Below are positions 16,274-24,154 of a stretch of 34,197 nt of DNA, in pieces (the first letter of the stretch is position 1; every line of letters starts with the position of its first letter). This DNA comes from Bacteroidaceae bacterium (GTDB lineage Bacteria > Bacteroidota > Bacteroidia > Bacteroidales > Bacteroidaceae), in the NCBI GenBank assembly GCA_017468985.1, contig JAFUHF010000039.1, forward strand, positions 1 through 34,197, in the 5' to 3' direction. Position numbers and translations under genes: made by a program. The notes below the pieces were generated by a model, which worked only from the letters and a program-made list of their open reading frames with translations, made no database searches and was not told the origin of the DNA.

Positions 16274-17881
16274 ATGAAATACAGTTTTAATATTCTTCTT
16301 GTCCTGCTGCTTTCGGTAAGCAGTAGAGTAGGGGCTGCGGTTAACATCGTTCCCCAGCCCACACATGTTGATGAAAACATTGGTGTTTTCACGCTCAAGA
16401 GTGGCCAGTCCATAGGCTACAACTCTGCCCAAATTGCTTCTGCGGCAACCTATCTGCGTACAGCCTTGACGCGAGCCACGGGATTCAATATCTCCACCCG
16501 TCAAGGAAAGGGGACTATCAGTCTGGAGCTGCTCACTCCTGGTGATAATCGTGATGAAAGCTACACGCTACAGGTAACGCCACAAGGCGTGACCATCTCT
16601 GCTTTTTGTTATAGTGGCATTGTGAATGGTATTGCGTCCCTGCGTCAGCTTTTTCCACCCGAGTTGGAGAGTCAGACCATCCAGAAGGGAATCACTTGGA
16701 CGGCACCTGCTGTGGAAATTCAAGACCAGCCGGTCTATCATTGGCGCGGCCTGATGCTCGACCCCGTACGCCATTTCTACAGTGTTGAGGAAACAAAGCG
16801 TTTTCTTGACCACATGGCTCTATACAAATTTAATAAGTTTCATTGGCATCTCACCGATGGCCAGGCTTGGCGCATACATATTAACAAATATCCCAAGCTC
16901 ACCAGTTTCGGTGCATGGCGCAAACCTTTGCCAGACATTGACCAGCAAACCGAATCCAGAGCAAAAAGTGAGAATAACCCCACGTTGCTGTTGCCGCGTA
17001 AATATTTCCGAACCATAGATGGTGAAGAAAAGTATGGTGGTTTCTATACGCAGCAGGAGGTTCGCGAAGTGGTTCGCTATGCTGCTCAGCGTGGTATTGA
17101 CGTGGTCCCCGAAATAGATATGCCTGGACACAATTGGATTACTACGCAGTGCTATCCTTGGCTTTCTTGTGGTGGTGATGGCAACGATCCGCTCTGTTTA
17201 GGCAAGCAGTCTACCTTTGATTTTGCAGAAAACGTATGGTCTGAAGTGTTCCGTCTCTTTCCTTACGAATATGTCCACATTGGTGGTGATGAGGTCTATC
17301 GCAACCGTTGGCAGCGTTGCGCGGATTGCCAGAAGCGCATCAAGGAGGAAGGCTTGAAGGATGTCAATGAATATCAGGCCTGGTTTACCAAGAAAATGGA
17401 ACAATTCTTCAACAAGAACGGACGCAAGTTGATGGGATGGGACGAAATCCTTGAAGGTGGTGTTTCGCAGACGGCTACCGTATATTGGTGGCGTGGCGAT
17501 CATCCCGACGTGGCCCAGAAGTCTACGGCAATGGGCAATGAAGTGGTGGTTTGCCCCACGACCTATTGTTATTTTGACTATGGTCAGGACAACCAAACCT
17601 TAGAACGCTTGTATACGGCTAACATCGTTCCAACCGATCTTACATCAGAGCAACATTGCCTCATCAAAGGCATTCAGGCCAACATTTGGTGCGAATGGAT
17701 TCCTACGGAGGCCCGTATGCAGTTCATGGTGTTTCCCCGAGCATTGGCATTGGCCGAAAAGGCATGGACGCCTACGCAGCAGCAATCGTGGAGCAACTTC
17801 AAACAGCGCCTAAGTGACCAGCTGCTACGCCTTTCTGCAGCCGGCATCAATTACCGCCCGTTAGAGACGGACATTAAGTAA
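16274..17881 (+). CDS. Exported GH20 beta-N-acetylhexosaminidase
   Basis: Removes terminal beta-linked GlcNAc or GalNAc by substrate-assisted catalysis. 535 residues with a signal peptide (hydrophobic residues 6-20, cleavage near GAA). The N-terminal alpha/beta domain (about 22-150) is followed by the barrel: RGLMLDPVRHFYSV, KFHWHLTDGQAWRI, DVVPEIDMPGH, and the catalytic Asp-Glu pair D339-E340 in HIGGDEV, then WWRGD and ANIWCEW. It is the last gene of the glycosidase run and is followed by a strong hairpin terminator. Together with GH36, GH2 and GH3 it could strip terminal sugars from host or plant glycans; which glycan is not determinable here. Confidence 0.93.
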   Translation: MKYSFNILLVLLLSVSSRVGAAVNIVPQPTHVDENIGVFTLKSGQSIGYNSAQIASAATYLRTALTRATGFNISTRQGKGTISLELLTPGDNRDESYTLQVTPQGVTISAFCYSGIVNGIASLRQLFPPELESQTIQKGITWTAPAVEIQDQPVYHWRGLMLDPVRHFYSVEETKRFLDHMALYKFNKFHWHLTDGQAWRIHINKYPKLTSFGAWRKPLPDIDQQTESRAKSENNPTLLLPRKYFRTIDGEEKYGGFYTQQEVREVVRYAAQRGIDVVPEIDMPGHNWITTQCYPWLSCGGDGNDPLCLGKQSTFDFAENVWSEVFRLFPYEYVHIGGDEVYRNRWQRCADCQKRIKEEGLKDVNEYQAWFTKKMEQFFNKNGRKLMGWDEILEGGVSQTATVYWWRGDHPDVAQKSTAMGNEVVVCPTTYCYFDYGQDNQTLERLYTANIVPTDLTSEQHCLIKGIQANIWCEWIPTEARMQFMVFPRALALAEKAWTPTQQQSWSNFKQRLSDQLLRLSAAGINYRPLETDIK

Positions 17882-17886
17882 TCAAA

Positions 17887-17922
17887 GGGCACACGATGAA
17901 TAAGTGTGCCCTCTGCTTTTTT
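17887..17922 (+). terminator. Rho-independent terminator after the GH20 gene
   Basis: A perfect 8-bp stem GGGCACAC / GTGTGCCC with a 9-base loop (17887-17911) is followed by T6 at 17917-17922. It starts 5 bases after the GH20 stop codon. The T-run overlaps the stop codon of the convergent copA gene (17921-17923), so the two transcription units end on top of each other. Confidence 0.85.
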
Positions 17923-20356
17923 ATTCCGTCAGTTTGTAGTCTCCTGCTTGTTCGGTGATGACTTTCTGAAGTTGGCTGAGAGGAAGTTCCTCTGCTGAGA
18001 AGGTGACAGTAGCCGTTTGTTGTTCCAAACTGATGACAGCCGTAATGCCGTTCAGACTGTTAAGGGCGAACTCTACGTGAGCGCGGCAATGCTGGCACAT
18101 CATGCCTTCTACTTTGTAGGTTTTTGTCATGGTAGATGGGGTTATGTGGTGGGATGTAGGTTTATCAACAGAGATCTTTCTTTTGCGCAGACGGAGGCTG
18201 TTCATCACTACGCTAACACTGCTCAAAGCCATGGCTGCGCTTCCTATCATGGGAGAAAGCTGTATGCCCCATATTGGGAACAACAATCCTGCAGCGATAG
18301 GTACAGCGATGAGGTTGTATGCAAAAGCCCAAAAGAGGTTTTGGTGAATAGTACTGACCGTAAGTGATGACAGGCGGATAGCTTGAGGCACTTTGCGCAG
18401 GTCACCGCCAAGAATGGTGATCATGGCGGTTTCCATTGCTACGTCGCTTCCTTCACCCATGGCCATACTAACGTCTGCTTGGGCCAATGCGGCACTGTCG
18501 TTAATACCGTCGCCAATCATGGCCACACGATGTCCTTCTCTTTGAAGCTGGGCTATGCGGTGGGCTTTGTCTTCTGGCATCATGCTCCATAGGCATTCTA
18601 TACCTACGGTAGAGGCAATGGTTTGGGCTACGCCTTTCTGGTCTCCAGTGAGCATCAGGGGGTGGATGTCCATACCTTTCAGGGTGCTTATGGCTGGCTT
18701 TGCAGAAGGGCGAGGTTCGTCCGAAATAGCAAGCAGGCCTATGGCTTCATTGCTTTTTGCCAGCCAAACGACGGTGTGAGCCGAGGCTTCCCATTCGTGA
18801 GCTTTCTGCAAGAATGGGGCAGGGCAGTGGATGTGGTTTTTCTTGAGCAGCTCTGCATTTCCTGCCCAGTATTTCTCGTGATGACATTCACCCTTCACGC
18901 CCATTCCAGGAATGGCCGTGACCGTGAGGGAATAAGGAGTGGATAATGTGGAGATCTTTTCGGAAAGATAGTTTACGATGGCATGGGCCAAGGGGTGCTC
19001 GCTGCTTTGTTCCATTTTCAGAAAAACGGGCAACATGCTTTCTGCTTCTGGCAGCATGCATGTCTCACTTACTATGGGTTTTCCTATAGTGAGTGTACCT
19101 GTTTTATCCATGACAATGGTGTCAATGCTTTGTGCCGTTTCCAGACTGTCAGCGTCGCGAATGAGGATTCCCAGTTCTGCTCCTCGGCCGATGCCTACCA
19201 TGATGGCTGTGGGTGTGGCGAGTCCCAAAGCACAGGGACAGGCTATGATAAGCACGGTACAAAGGGCTACAATTCCGCGTACTAACCCTTGGTCAGGACT
19301 GAGCCATAGCCATAGTATCAGTGAAAAAACGGCAATGGCAATGATGATAGGTACGAATATGCCAGCTACTTTGTCCACCATGAGTTGAATGGATGGTCGG
19401 GAAGCCTGAGCTTCGCGTACCATCTGGATGATATGGTTCAAATGGGTTTGTTCGCCTACTTGCCGTGCGATCATATTGAAAGCCATATTGCCACAGAGGG
19501 TACCGGCATATACCTTATCGCCAGCTTTTTTTGTTATGGGCATAGATTCGCCCGTGAGCATGCTTTCGTCTATGTAGGCATATCCCTCATTGACTGTTCC
19601 ATCCACGGCGATGCGTTCACCGGGATGTACTCTGATGATTTGTCCAGGCTGTATGAATTGGATGTCTATCATACGTTCTTCGCCATTTTCAACGATGGTG
19701 GCTGTTTGTGCTTGCAGTCCAATGAGTCGGCGTATAGCCATTCCAGTGTTTTGTTTGGCCTTGTTTTCAAGCAGTCGTCCTAAAAGAATAAAAGCCACTA
19801 TGCCTCCTGCAGATTCAAAGTAGTATTGCGGCTCAACTCCGTGGGCAGTCCAGAATGAAGGGAATAACAAGTTTGATAAGCTGAACAGATACGAAATGGC
19901 AGTGCTCAGGGCCACCAGAGCATCCATGCCGAGACCTCCGTGCTGTAATTGCTTTGCCGCACGAATGTAGAATGGTTTGCCCAGATAGAAGACCACGATT
20001 GTGGCCAATCCTCCCATTATCCACGGGGCCCATGCTTCATGCACTAATCCCAGTATGCACAACGGAAGCAGCAAGAGAAATGCAGCTATGACTTTCCATT
20101 TCTGTTTCCGATAGGCTTCTTCTTCTCTTTGATCTATATTGGGGGCTTCTAATATTAAGTCGTAACCGGCGCTTTGAACGGCCGCTTGAAGCGTGAGAGG
20201 CGTACATTGCGTTTCATCATATTCTGCGTTAGCCATGCCGTCGGCATAGTTTACTGTGGCTGCGTTTACGCCTGGCTGTTGTTCCAATGCTTTCTGTACA
20301 CGCAGTGCGCAGCTTGCACAGCTCATTCCCGTAACGTGAAATGTTAGTTTTGTCAT
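17921..20356 (-). CDS. copA: Cu(I)-exporting P1B-type ATPase with N- and C-terminal HMA domains
   Basis: Inner-membrane copper efflux pump, 811 residues. An N-terminal heavy-metal-associated domain carries GMSCASC (C13, C16). The membrane part follows with actuator motif TGES (268-271), the CPC translocation motif (373-375), phosphorylation site DKTGT (417-421), SEHPLA (His454), GDGINDSAALAQAD (616-629), and the last membrane segment with MALSS. The CPC, YN and MxxSS residues together indicate Cu(I) specificity. An extra HMA domain with GMMCQHC (C754, C757) is fused at the C-terminus after a linker at about 725-742, and resembles a CopZ-type chaperone. The gene is 11 bases downstream of dprA in the same direction, with no copper-regulator gene or promoter that I can see. 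Confidence 0.94.
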   Translation of the reverse strand: MTKLTFHVTGMSCASCALRVQKALEQQPGVNAATVNYADGMANAEYDETQCTPLTLQAAVQSAGYDLILEAPNIDQREEEAYRKQKWKVIAAFLLLLPLCILGLVHEAWAPWIMGGLATIVVFYLGKPFYIRAAKQLQHGGLGMDALVALSTAISYLFSLSNLLFPSFWTAHGVEPQYYFESAGGIVAFILLGRLLENKAKQNTGMAIRRLIGLQAQTATIVENGEERMIDIQFIQPGQIIRVHPGERIAVDGTVNEGYAYIDESMLTGESMPITKKAGDKVYAGTLCGNMAFNMIARQVGEQTHLNHIIQMVREAQASRPSIQLMVDKVAGIFVPIIIAIAVFSLILWLWLSPDQGLVRGIVALCTVLIIACPCALGLATPTAIMVGIGRGAELGILIRDADSLETAQSIDTIVMDKTGTLTIGKPIVSETCMLPEAESMLPVFLKMEQSSEHPLAHAIVNYLSEKISTLSTPYSLTVTAIPGMGVKGECHHEKYWAGNAELLKKNHIHCPAPFLQKAHEWEASAHTVVWLAKSNEAIGLLAISDEPRPSAKPAISTLKGMDIHPLMLTGDQKGVAQTIASTVGIECLWSMMPEDKAHRIAQLQREGHRVAMIGDGINDSAALAQADVSMAMGEGSDVAMETAMITILGGDLRKVPQAIRLSSLTVSTIHQNLFWAFAYNLIAVPIAAGLLFPIWGIQLSPMIGSAAMALSSVSVVMNSLRLRKRKISVDKPTSHHITPSTMTKTYKVEGMMCQHCRAHVEFALNSLNGITAVISLEQQTATVTFSAEELPLSQLQKVITEQAGDYKLTE

Positions 20357-20367
20357 GTGGGGTGATG

Positions 20368-21531
20368 TTATGCGTTAGTCAGTTTGTATACGCTGCCTGG
20401 CAGCAGGCGTACAATGCCTTTCATTTCCATCTCGAATAGCAACGCCGTAGCTTGATGGATGGGTAGCCCTGACTGTTGTGCGATGAGGTTCACCTGCATG
20501 CCGTCGGTGGGGCGGATCAGGTCGGCCAGTATGCGTTCTTCAGCCGATAGCTGGGGGAAAAGATCGGTTTGTATGCCTTGGGTGAGTGATTGCCTGCGCT
20601 TTTCTTCAGTGATCCATCCCAGTTCCGTTGCCATGTCGGTGGCTGAGATAAAAGGCGTGGCCGTATTGTTACGAATCAGCATGTTGCAGCCCTCGGAATA
20701 TTTGTCGCTGATCCTTCCCGGGCAAGCGAACACCTGACGGTTGTAGTCGAAGGCAAGGTGAGCTGTGATGATGGCACCACCCTTGATGGCACTTTCTACG
20801 ATGATGCATGCATCACTCAGGGCGGCTATAATTCGGTTGCGTCTTACGAAGTTCCCTTTGTCGGGCGACGTGCCTGTGGTGTATTCGGTAATCAAACCTC
20901 CTTTGCCTATCATGGCTTTAGCCGTATCGCGGTGGCTATAAGGATAGATGCGGTCCAATCCGTGGGCCAGTACAGCCACCGTGGGCAGTCCTGCCTCCAA
21001 AGCGCCGCGATGGGCTTGAATGTCAATGCCGTAGGCCAATCCGCTTACTACGAGTGTATCTGGACAGCATCGGCTTAGTTCTGAGGTCAGCCGGTGACAC
21101 ATCTCTCGGCCATATTCCGTACATTTTCTGGTGCCTACCACGGAAACGGCGTGAGCCGCGTTGAGTGAAGTGTTGCCTTTATAATACAGCACGAGTGGTG
21201 CATCGTCGCATTGTGCCAATCGTTGGGGGTATATTGCATCGTTGAGACACATCACCTCTATCTGATGTTCATGGCAAAAGCGCAATTCTTCCTCCGCTTT
21301 TCGAATGGCCTGTGTAGCTCCTTCGTCCAAGGCTTGGAGTACGCGTTGCTTGAGGGTGGGGTAGCGTTGCTTGAGTTTTCCTATGCCATTGAAGATGTCG
21401 GCCGCATTCCCCATGGTCTTGTAGAGTGTCAAGGCTCCCTGCAGTCCCAGTCCGTGAATCTTGGTCAGAGCAATGGTGAACAGTTGCTCGTCATAGGGCA
21501 AAGGATTAGAAATACTTTCCAAAGGCTTCAT
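20368..21531 (-). CDS. dprA: DNA-processing protein DprA
   Basis: Loads RecA onto incoming single-stranded DNA during natural transformation; many non-competent bacteria keep it. 387 residues: N-terminal helical region (about 15-100), Rossmann-like core with SVVGTRKCTEYG (about 129-140), VSGLAYGIDIQAH, AHGLDRIYP, FVRRNRIIAALSDA and KGGAIITA, and a winged-helix C-terminal domain (about 325-387). The ATG at 21531 overlaps the end of the thioesterase gene by 26 bases; I see no better start. It is followed after 11 bases by copA. Confidence 0.93.
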   Translation of the reverse strand: MKPLESISNPLPYDEQLFTIALTKIHGLGLQGALTLYKTMGNAADIFNGIGKLKQRYPTLKQRVLQALDEGATQAIRKAEEELRFCHEHQIEVMCLNDAIYPQRLAQCDDAPLVLYYKGNTSLNAAHAVSVVGTRKCTEYGREMCHRLTSELSRCCPDTLVVSGLAYGIDIQAHRGALEAGLPTVAVLAHGLDRIYPYSHRDTAKAMIGKGGLITEYTTGTSPDKGNFVRRNRIIAALSDACIIVESAIKGGAIITAHLAFDYNRQVFACPGRISDKYSEGCNMLIRNNTATPFISATDMATELGWITEEKRRQSLTQGIQTDLFPQLSAEERILADLIRPTDGMQVNLIAQQSGLPIHQATALLFEMEMKGIVRLLPGSVYKLTNA

Positions 21532-21910
21532 TGAGTTCTTGGCATTCGGCTAATTTTCCATGAACGATGCAAACTGTGTCCACCTTGGCGCGTATGCATA
21601 GCTGGTGGTCTGCTTTTCTGTAGATGTCTTGTTCGAACACATACCTCACCCCCTCTTTTCGAAGGTTCAGGCAGCTCAGAAATGCGTCATCGCTGCGTAG
21701 AGGGGTCTTGAACGACACGGTGATTCTGGCCACCACGCAGTCTATACCCTGATCATGGAGTTTGATAAAGCTGATGCCTTCTGTGAGCAGAAACTGGTGA
21801 CGTGTATGTTCCAGATAGTGCAGGTAGTTGGCATTGTTGACAATGCCCTGAATGTCGCACTCATAGTCGCGTACATTCATTTCGAGCTGAAAGATGTAGT
21901 CTTTGTTCAT
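21506..21910 (-). CDS. Hotdog-fold acyl-CoA thioesterase (4HBT family)
   Basis: 134-residue protein of the 4-hydroxybenzoyl-CoA thioesterase/YbgC group. The diagnostic block is YECDIQGIVNNANYLHYLEH near residues 15-34, with the catalytic-region Asp and the conserved VNNxxYLxYLE pattern. The substrate is unknown; members hydrolyse short- to long-chain acyl-CoAs. I choose the ATG at 21910 because it overlaps the stop codon of the upstream DUF2851 gene in an ATGA arrangement, indicating translational coupling; longer in-frame starts lie inside that gene. It overlaps the dprA start by 26 bases. Confidence 0.87.
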   Translation of the reverse strand: MNKDYIFQLEMNVRDYECDIQGIVNNANYLHYLEHTRHQFLLTEGISFIKLHDQGIDCVVARITVSFKTPLRSDDAFLSCLNLRKEGVRYVFEQDIYRKADHQLCIRAKVDTVCIVHGKLAECQELNEAFGKYF

Positions 21911-23229
21911 AGGTCTGATTCTTGAAGTACGTGATAAACCTTGGTCTGTTCTAAATAGGCCATGCCGAATGCACATCTCAGGCAGTCCTTCCTGTTGCAA
22001 TAGCGGTGGTGCAGCTGGATGAGGGCTTGGCTTTCGGCCGCATTCCTTGCCGTAAATCCTGCTTCTTTCCACAAGCGGATGATGTGGTTCTGCTCGGCTT
22101 TCATTTCGAGAAGGAATTCCATGGCCCGTAGCCCATATTCTGGATGGGTGCGGTGTGCGCCGTAGGCAAAGAGCAGGGGCACGGCGGCATTGATAACGAT
22201 GGAATCAATGGCGGCTTTGCGTATGGCTTTGGTTGCTTTCGGACTTTCTTTGCCAAAGGTGTAGTGAGTTTCCCAATAGGGAGAAACCTCTGATTGAAAC
22301 AACTGGCGAACTTGATTCAGATTCTCGGCTTCTATCACTTTCGACAAGCTCACGTTTCGCGAAACATAAAGTCGCGCCATCTGTGCTATGCGAATATGGG
22401 GAAAGTTCTGTGGCCGAAGTCTCAGAAAACGCCATAGCGAGCTGTCCATGGGTTGCAAACCGAACTTATGGGCCAGAAACCGGTATTCTGCCTGTAATTT
22501 CCTGAAATAGTCGTCGGCCGTAGTGCTACGGGCTCCTGTTGCTGCGTCTTCTTGCAGCAATCCTGCCTGGCCGAGAAAGAGTGCTTCTATCTGGAAGAGG
22601 TCATCGCGATGTTTTCCGGCGGCCATGGGAGGAATGTGGGTAGCCCATTCCTCAAAGGCTTCGCCATTGATGCCAAATCCGAAACTTCTGGCCAGTGCAA
22701 TGAAGAAGGCATGCTCCCAGTCGCCGCCCAGAGTTTCTGCCCTGAGTTGTATGCGCTCGGTCTTTTCTCTTAGCCGTTCAGTTGCGAGTCGGTCCATCCA
22801 TGCCTGTACCTTGACGGATGGCATGCTGGTGGCTTCCTGATGGCAAGGAGGAATGCGTTCTGCTCGCAACAGCTCATTGTAGTGGGTTTCTACGTAGGGT
22901 GGTATGGCAATGGTTACTTGGGGCACTTTTCTTCCCATGGCGGTCACGGCTGGTTGGTCTCTCAGTTCCACCACGTGGAGAATGACGTTGTTGTAAGCTT
23001 CGTCGCTATCGTGGTGATGGGCATACCATTCGCTGCTCTTGTGGTGAATCTCCACATTGCCCACCCACATCTGCTGACCGATCTTCAGTTTAGCTTCCAG
23101 AAAGTCCGGACCGGCATTCGTGTTGCGAATGCCCGGGTCTATCACTTCCACCTCCTGTCCTTCTTCCGTAAGCAGGGAATCATAGGGGTAGAGGCGATGT
23201 TGCCATACGTAGTGCAGCAAGCGTTCCAT
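21907..23229 (-). CDS. DUF2851 family protein of unknown function
   Basis: A 440-residue protein typical of Bacteroidetes, recognised from MERLLHYVWQHRLYP at the start, the FLEAKLKIGQQMWVGNVEIH region near residues 42-61, and a C-terminal cysteine-containing segment (HHRYCNRKDCLRCAFG, near 407-422). The early stretch with VIDPG, AGPDF and VGNVEIHHKSSEW is reminiscent of nuclease-like folds, but I cannot assign an activity. I choose ATG 23229 over a GTG two codons upstream, which lies within a promoter-like octamer. It is the first gene of the minus-strand run DUF2851, thioesterase, dprA, copA, and is divergent from dapB. Confidence 0.88.
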   Translation of the reverse strand: MERLLHYVWQHRLYPYDSLLTEEGQEVEVIDPGIRNTNAGPDFLEAKLKIGQQMWVGNVEIHHKSSEWYAHHHDSDEAYNNVILHVVELRDQPAVTAMGRKVPQVTIAIPPYVETHYNELLRAERIPPCHQEATSMPSVKVQAWMDRLATERLREKTERIQLRAETLGGDWEHAFFIALARSFGFGINGEAFEEWATHIPPMAAGKHRDDLFQIEALFLGQAGLLQEDAATGARSTTADDYFRKLQAEYRFLAHKFGLQPMDSSLWRFLRLRPQNFPHIRIAQMARLYVSRNVSLSKVIEAENLNQVRQLFQSEVSPYWETHYTFGKESPKATKAIRKAAIDSIVINAAVPLLFAYGAHRTHPEYGLRAMEFLLEMKAEQNHIIRLWKEAGFTARNAAESQALIQLHHRYCNRKDCLRCAFGMAYLEQTKVYHVLQESDL

Positions 23230-23234
23230 AGGCA

Positions 23235-23242
23235 CAAAAGTA
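23235..23242 (-). promoter_or_regulatory. Candidate -7 element for the DUF2851-dprA-copA unit
   Basis: On the minus strand TACTTTTG matches TAnnTTTG and ends 6 bases upstream of the ATG at 23229. If used, the transcript would be leaderless or nearly so. A clear -33 TTTG at the usual distance is not seen. Confidence 0.4.
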
Positions 23243-23348
23243 ATGTTTTTTGCTTACGTAAACCGCCAAAGTCTGCTATTTTTATTTTAGGCTATGGTTT
23301 GGAAAATGAAAATTTTATCCAAAAACAACATACATCAGGCGATTTGTT

Positions 23349-23356
23349 TAACTTTG
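23349..23356 (+). promoter_or_regulatory. Candidate -7 element for the dapB operon
   Basis: TAACTTTG matches the Bacteroidetes TAnnTTTG consensus exactly, 25 bases upstream of the dapB ATG. That places transcription start near 23362 and leaves a leader of about 20 bases. The -33 element is not obvious. Confidence 0.5.
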
Positions 23357-23381
23357 CACGACAATTAATGATTTATTCGTG

Positions 23382-24137
23382 ATGAAGATAGCACTTATCG
23401 GATATGGCAAAATGGGCCATATGATTGAGGAAGTAGCCCTGAAACGTGGACACGAAATAGCTTGTATCGTAGACGTAGACAATCAGGAAGATTTCAATTC
23501 TAAAGCCTTCAGCAGTGCCGATGTGGCCATTGAGTTTACTACGCCTGCGGCTGCATATGGCAACATCTGCAAGGCCTTTGCCCATGATGTAAAGGTGGTT
23601 ACCGGTTCTACGGGGTGGCAGGCCGAGCATGCCGACGATATTCGCCGCTTCTGTGAGCGCGAGGGGCAGACGCTGTTCTGGAGCAGCAATTTCAGCTTGG
23701 GGGTCTATCTCTTTAATCAAGTGAATGAATATTTGGCCCAACTGATGGACGGCTATCCCGACTACGATGTGGAGATGGAGGAGGTTCACCACGTTCATAA
23801 GCTGGATGCTCCCAGCGGAACAGCTATCACCTTGGCGGAGCATCTGCTGGCTCAGCTCCATCGCAAAACGGAATGGGTAAAAGGTCGGCTGATCGATCCT
23901 CAAGGGCATGCTTCGGGAAGTAGCGAGGGCAAACCGCAGCAACTCGTGATCAACAGCATCCGCCGTGACGAGGTGCCCGGCATTCATACCATTCGTTACA
24001 ATAGTCCTTTCGACGAAATCACGATTACGCACAGTGCGCACAATCGTGGAGGCTTTGCCTTGGGAGCTGTTTTGGCTGCCGAGTTTACGGCAAAGCATGA
24101 AGGTCTGCTCACTATGGACGACCTTTTTAAAGCCTGA
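23382..24137 (+). CDS. dapB: 4-hydroxy-tetrahydrodipicolinate reductase
   Basis: NAD(P)H-dependent reductase of the lysine/diaminopimelate pathway, needed for peptidoglycan. 251 residues from the ATG at 23382; a GTG immediately upstream is an alternative. The nucleotide-binding motif GYGKMG is near residues 7-12, the FTTPAA and TGSTGW loops follow, and the catalytic block EVHHVHKLDAPSGTA contains the conserved His and Lys. The family's C-terminal block is present as HSAHNRGGFALGA. It is first in an apparent operon with lepB (17 bases downstream). Confidence 0.96.
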   Translation: MKIALIGYGKMGHMIEEVALKRGHEIACIVDVDNQEDFNSKAFSSADVAIEFTTPAAAYGNICKAFAHDVKVVTGSTGWQAEHADDIRRFCEREGQTLFWSSNFSLGVYLFNQVNEYLAQLMDGYPDYDVEMEEVHHVHKLDAPSGTAITLAEHLLAQLHRKTEWVKGRLIDPQGHASGSSEGKPQQLVINSIRRDEVPGIHTIRYNSPFDEITITHSAHNRGGFALGAVLAAEFTAKHEGLLTMDDLFKA

Positions 24138-24154
24138 ATCAAATCTTTTTCTAC

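Noticed and set aside
22353-22368. Palindrome GTTTCGCGAAAC within the DUF2851 gene, considered as a parS-like site.
   Set aside because: The core is CGCG instead of CACGTG and the site is coding; it does not fit the ParB consensus.
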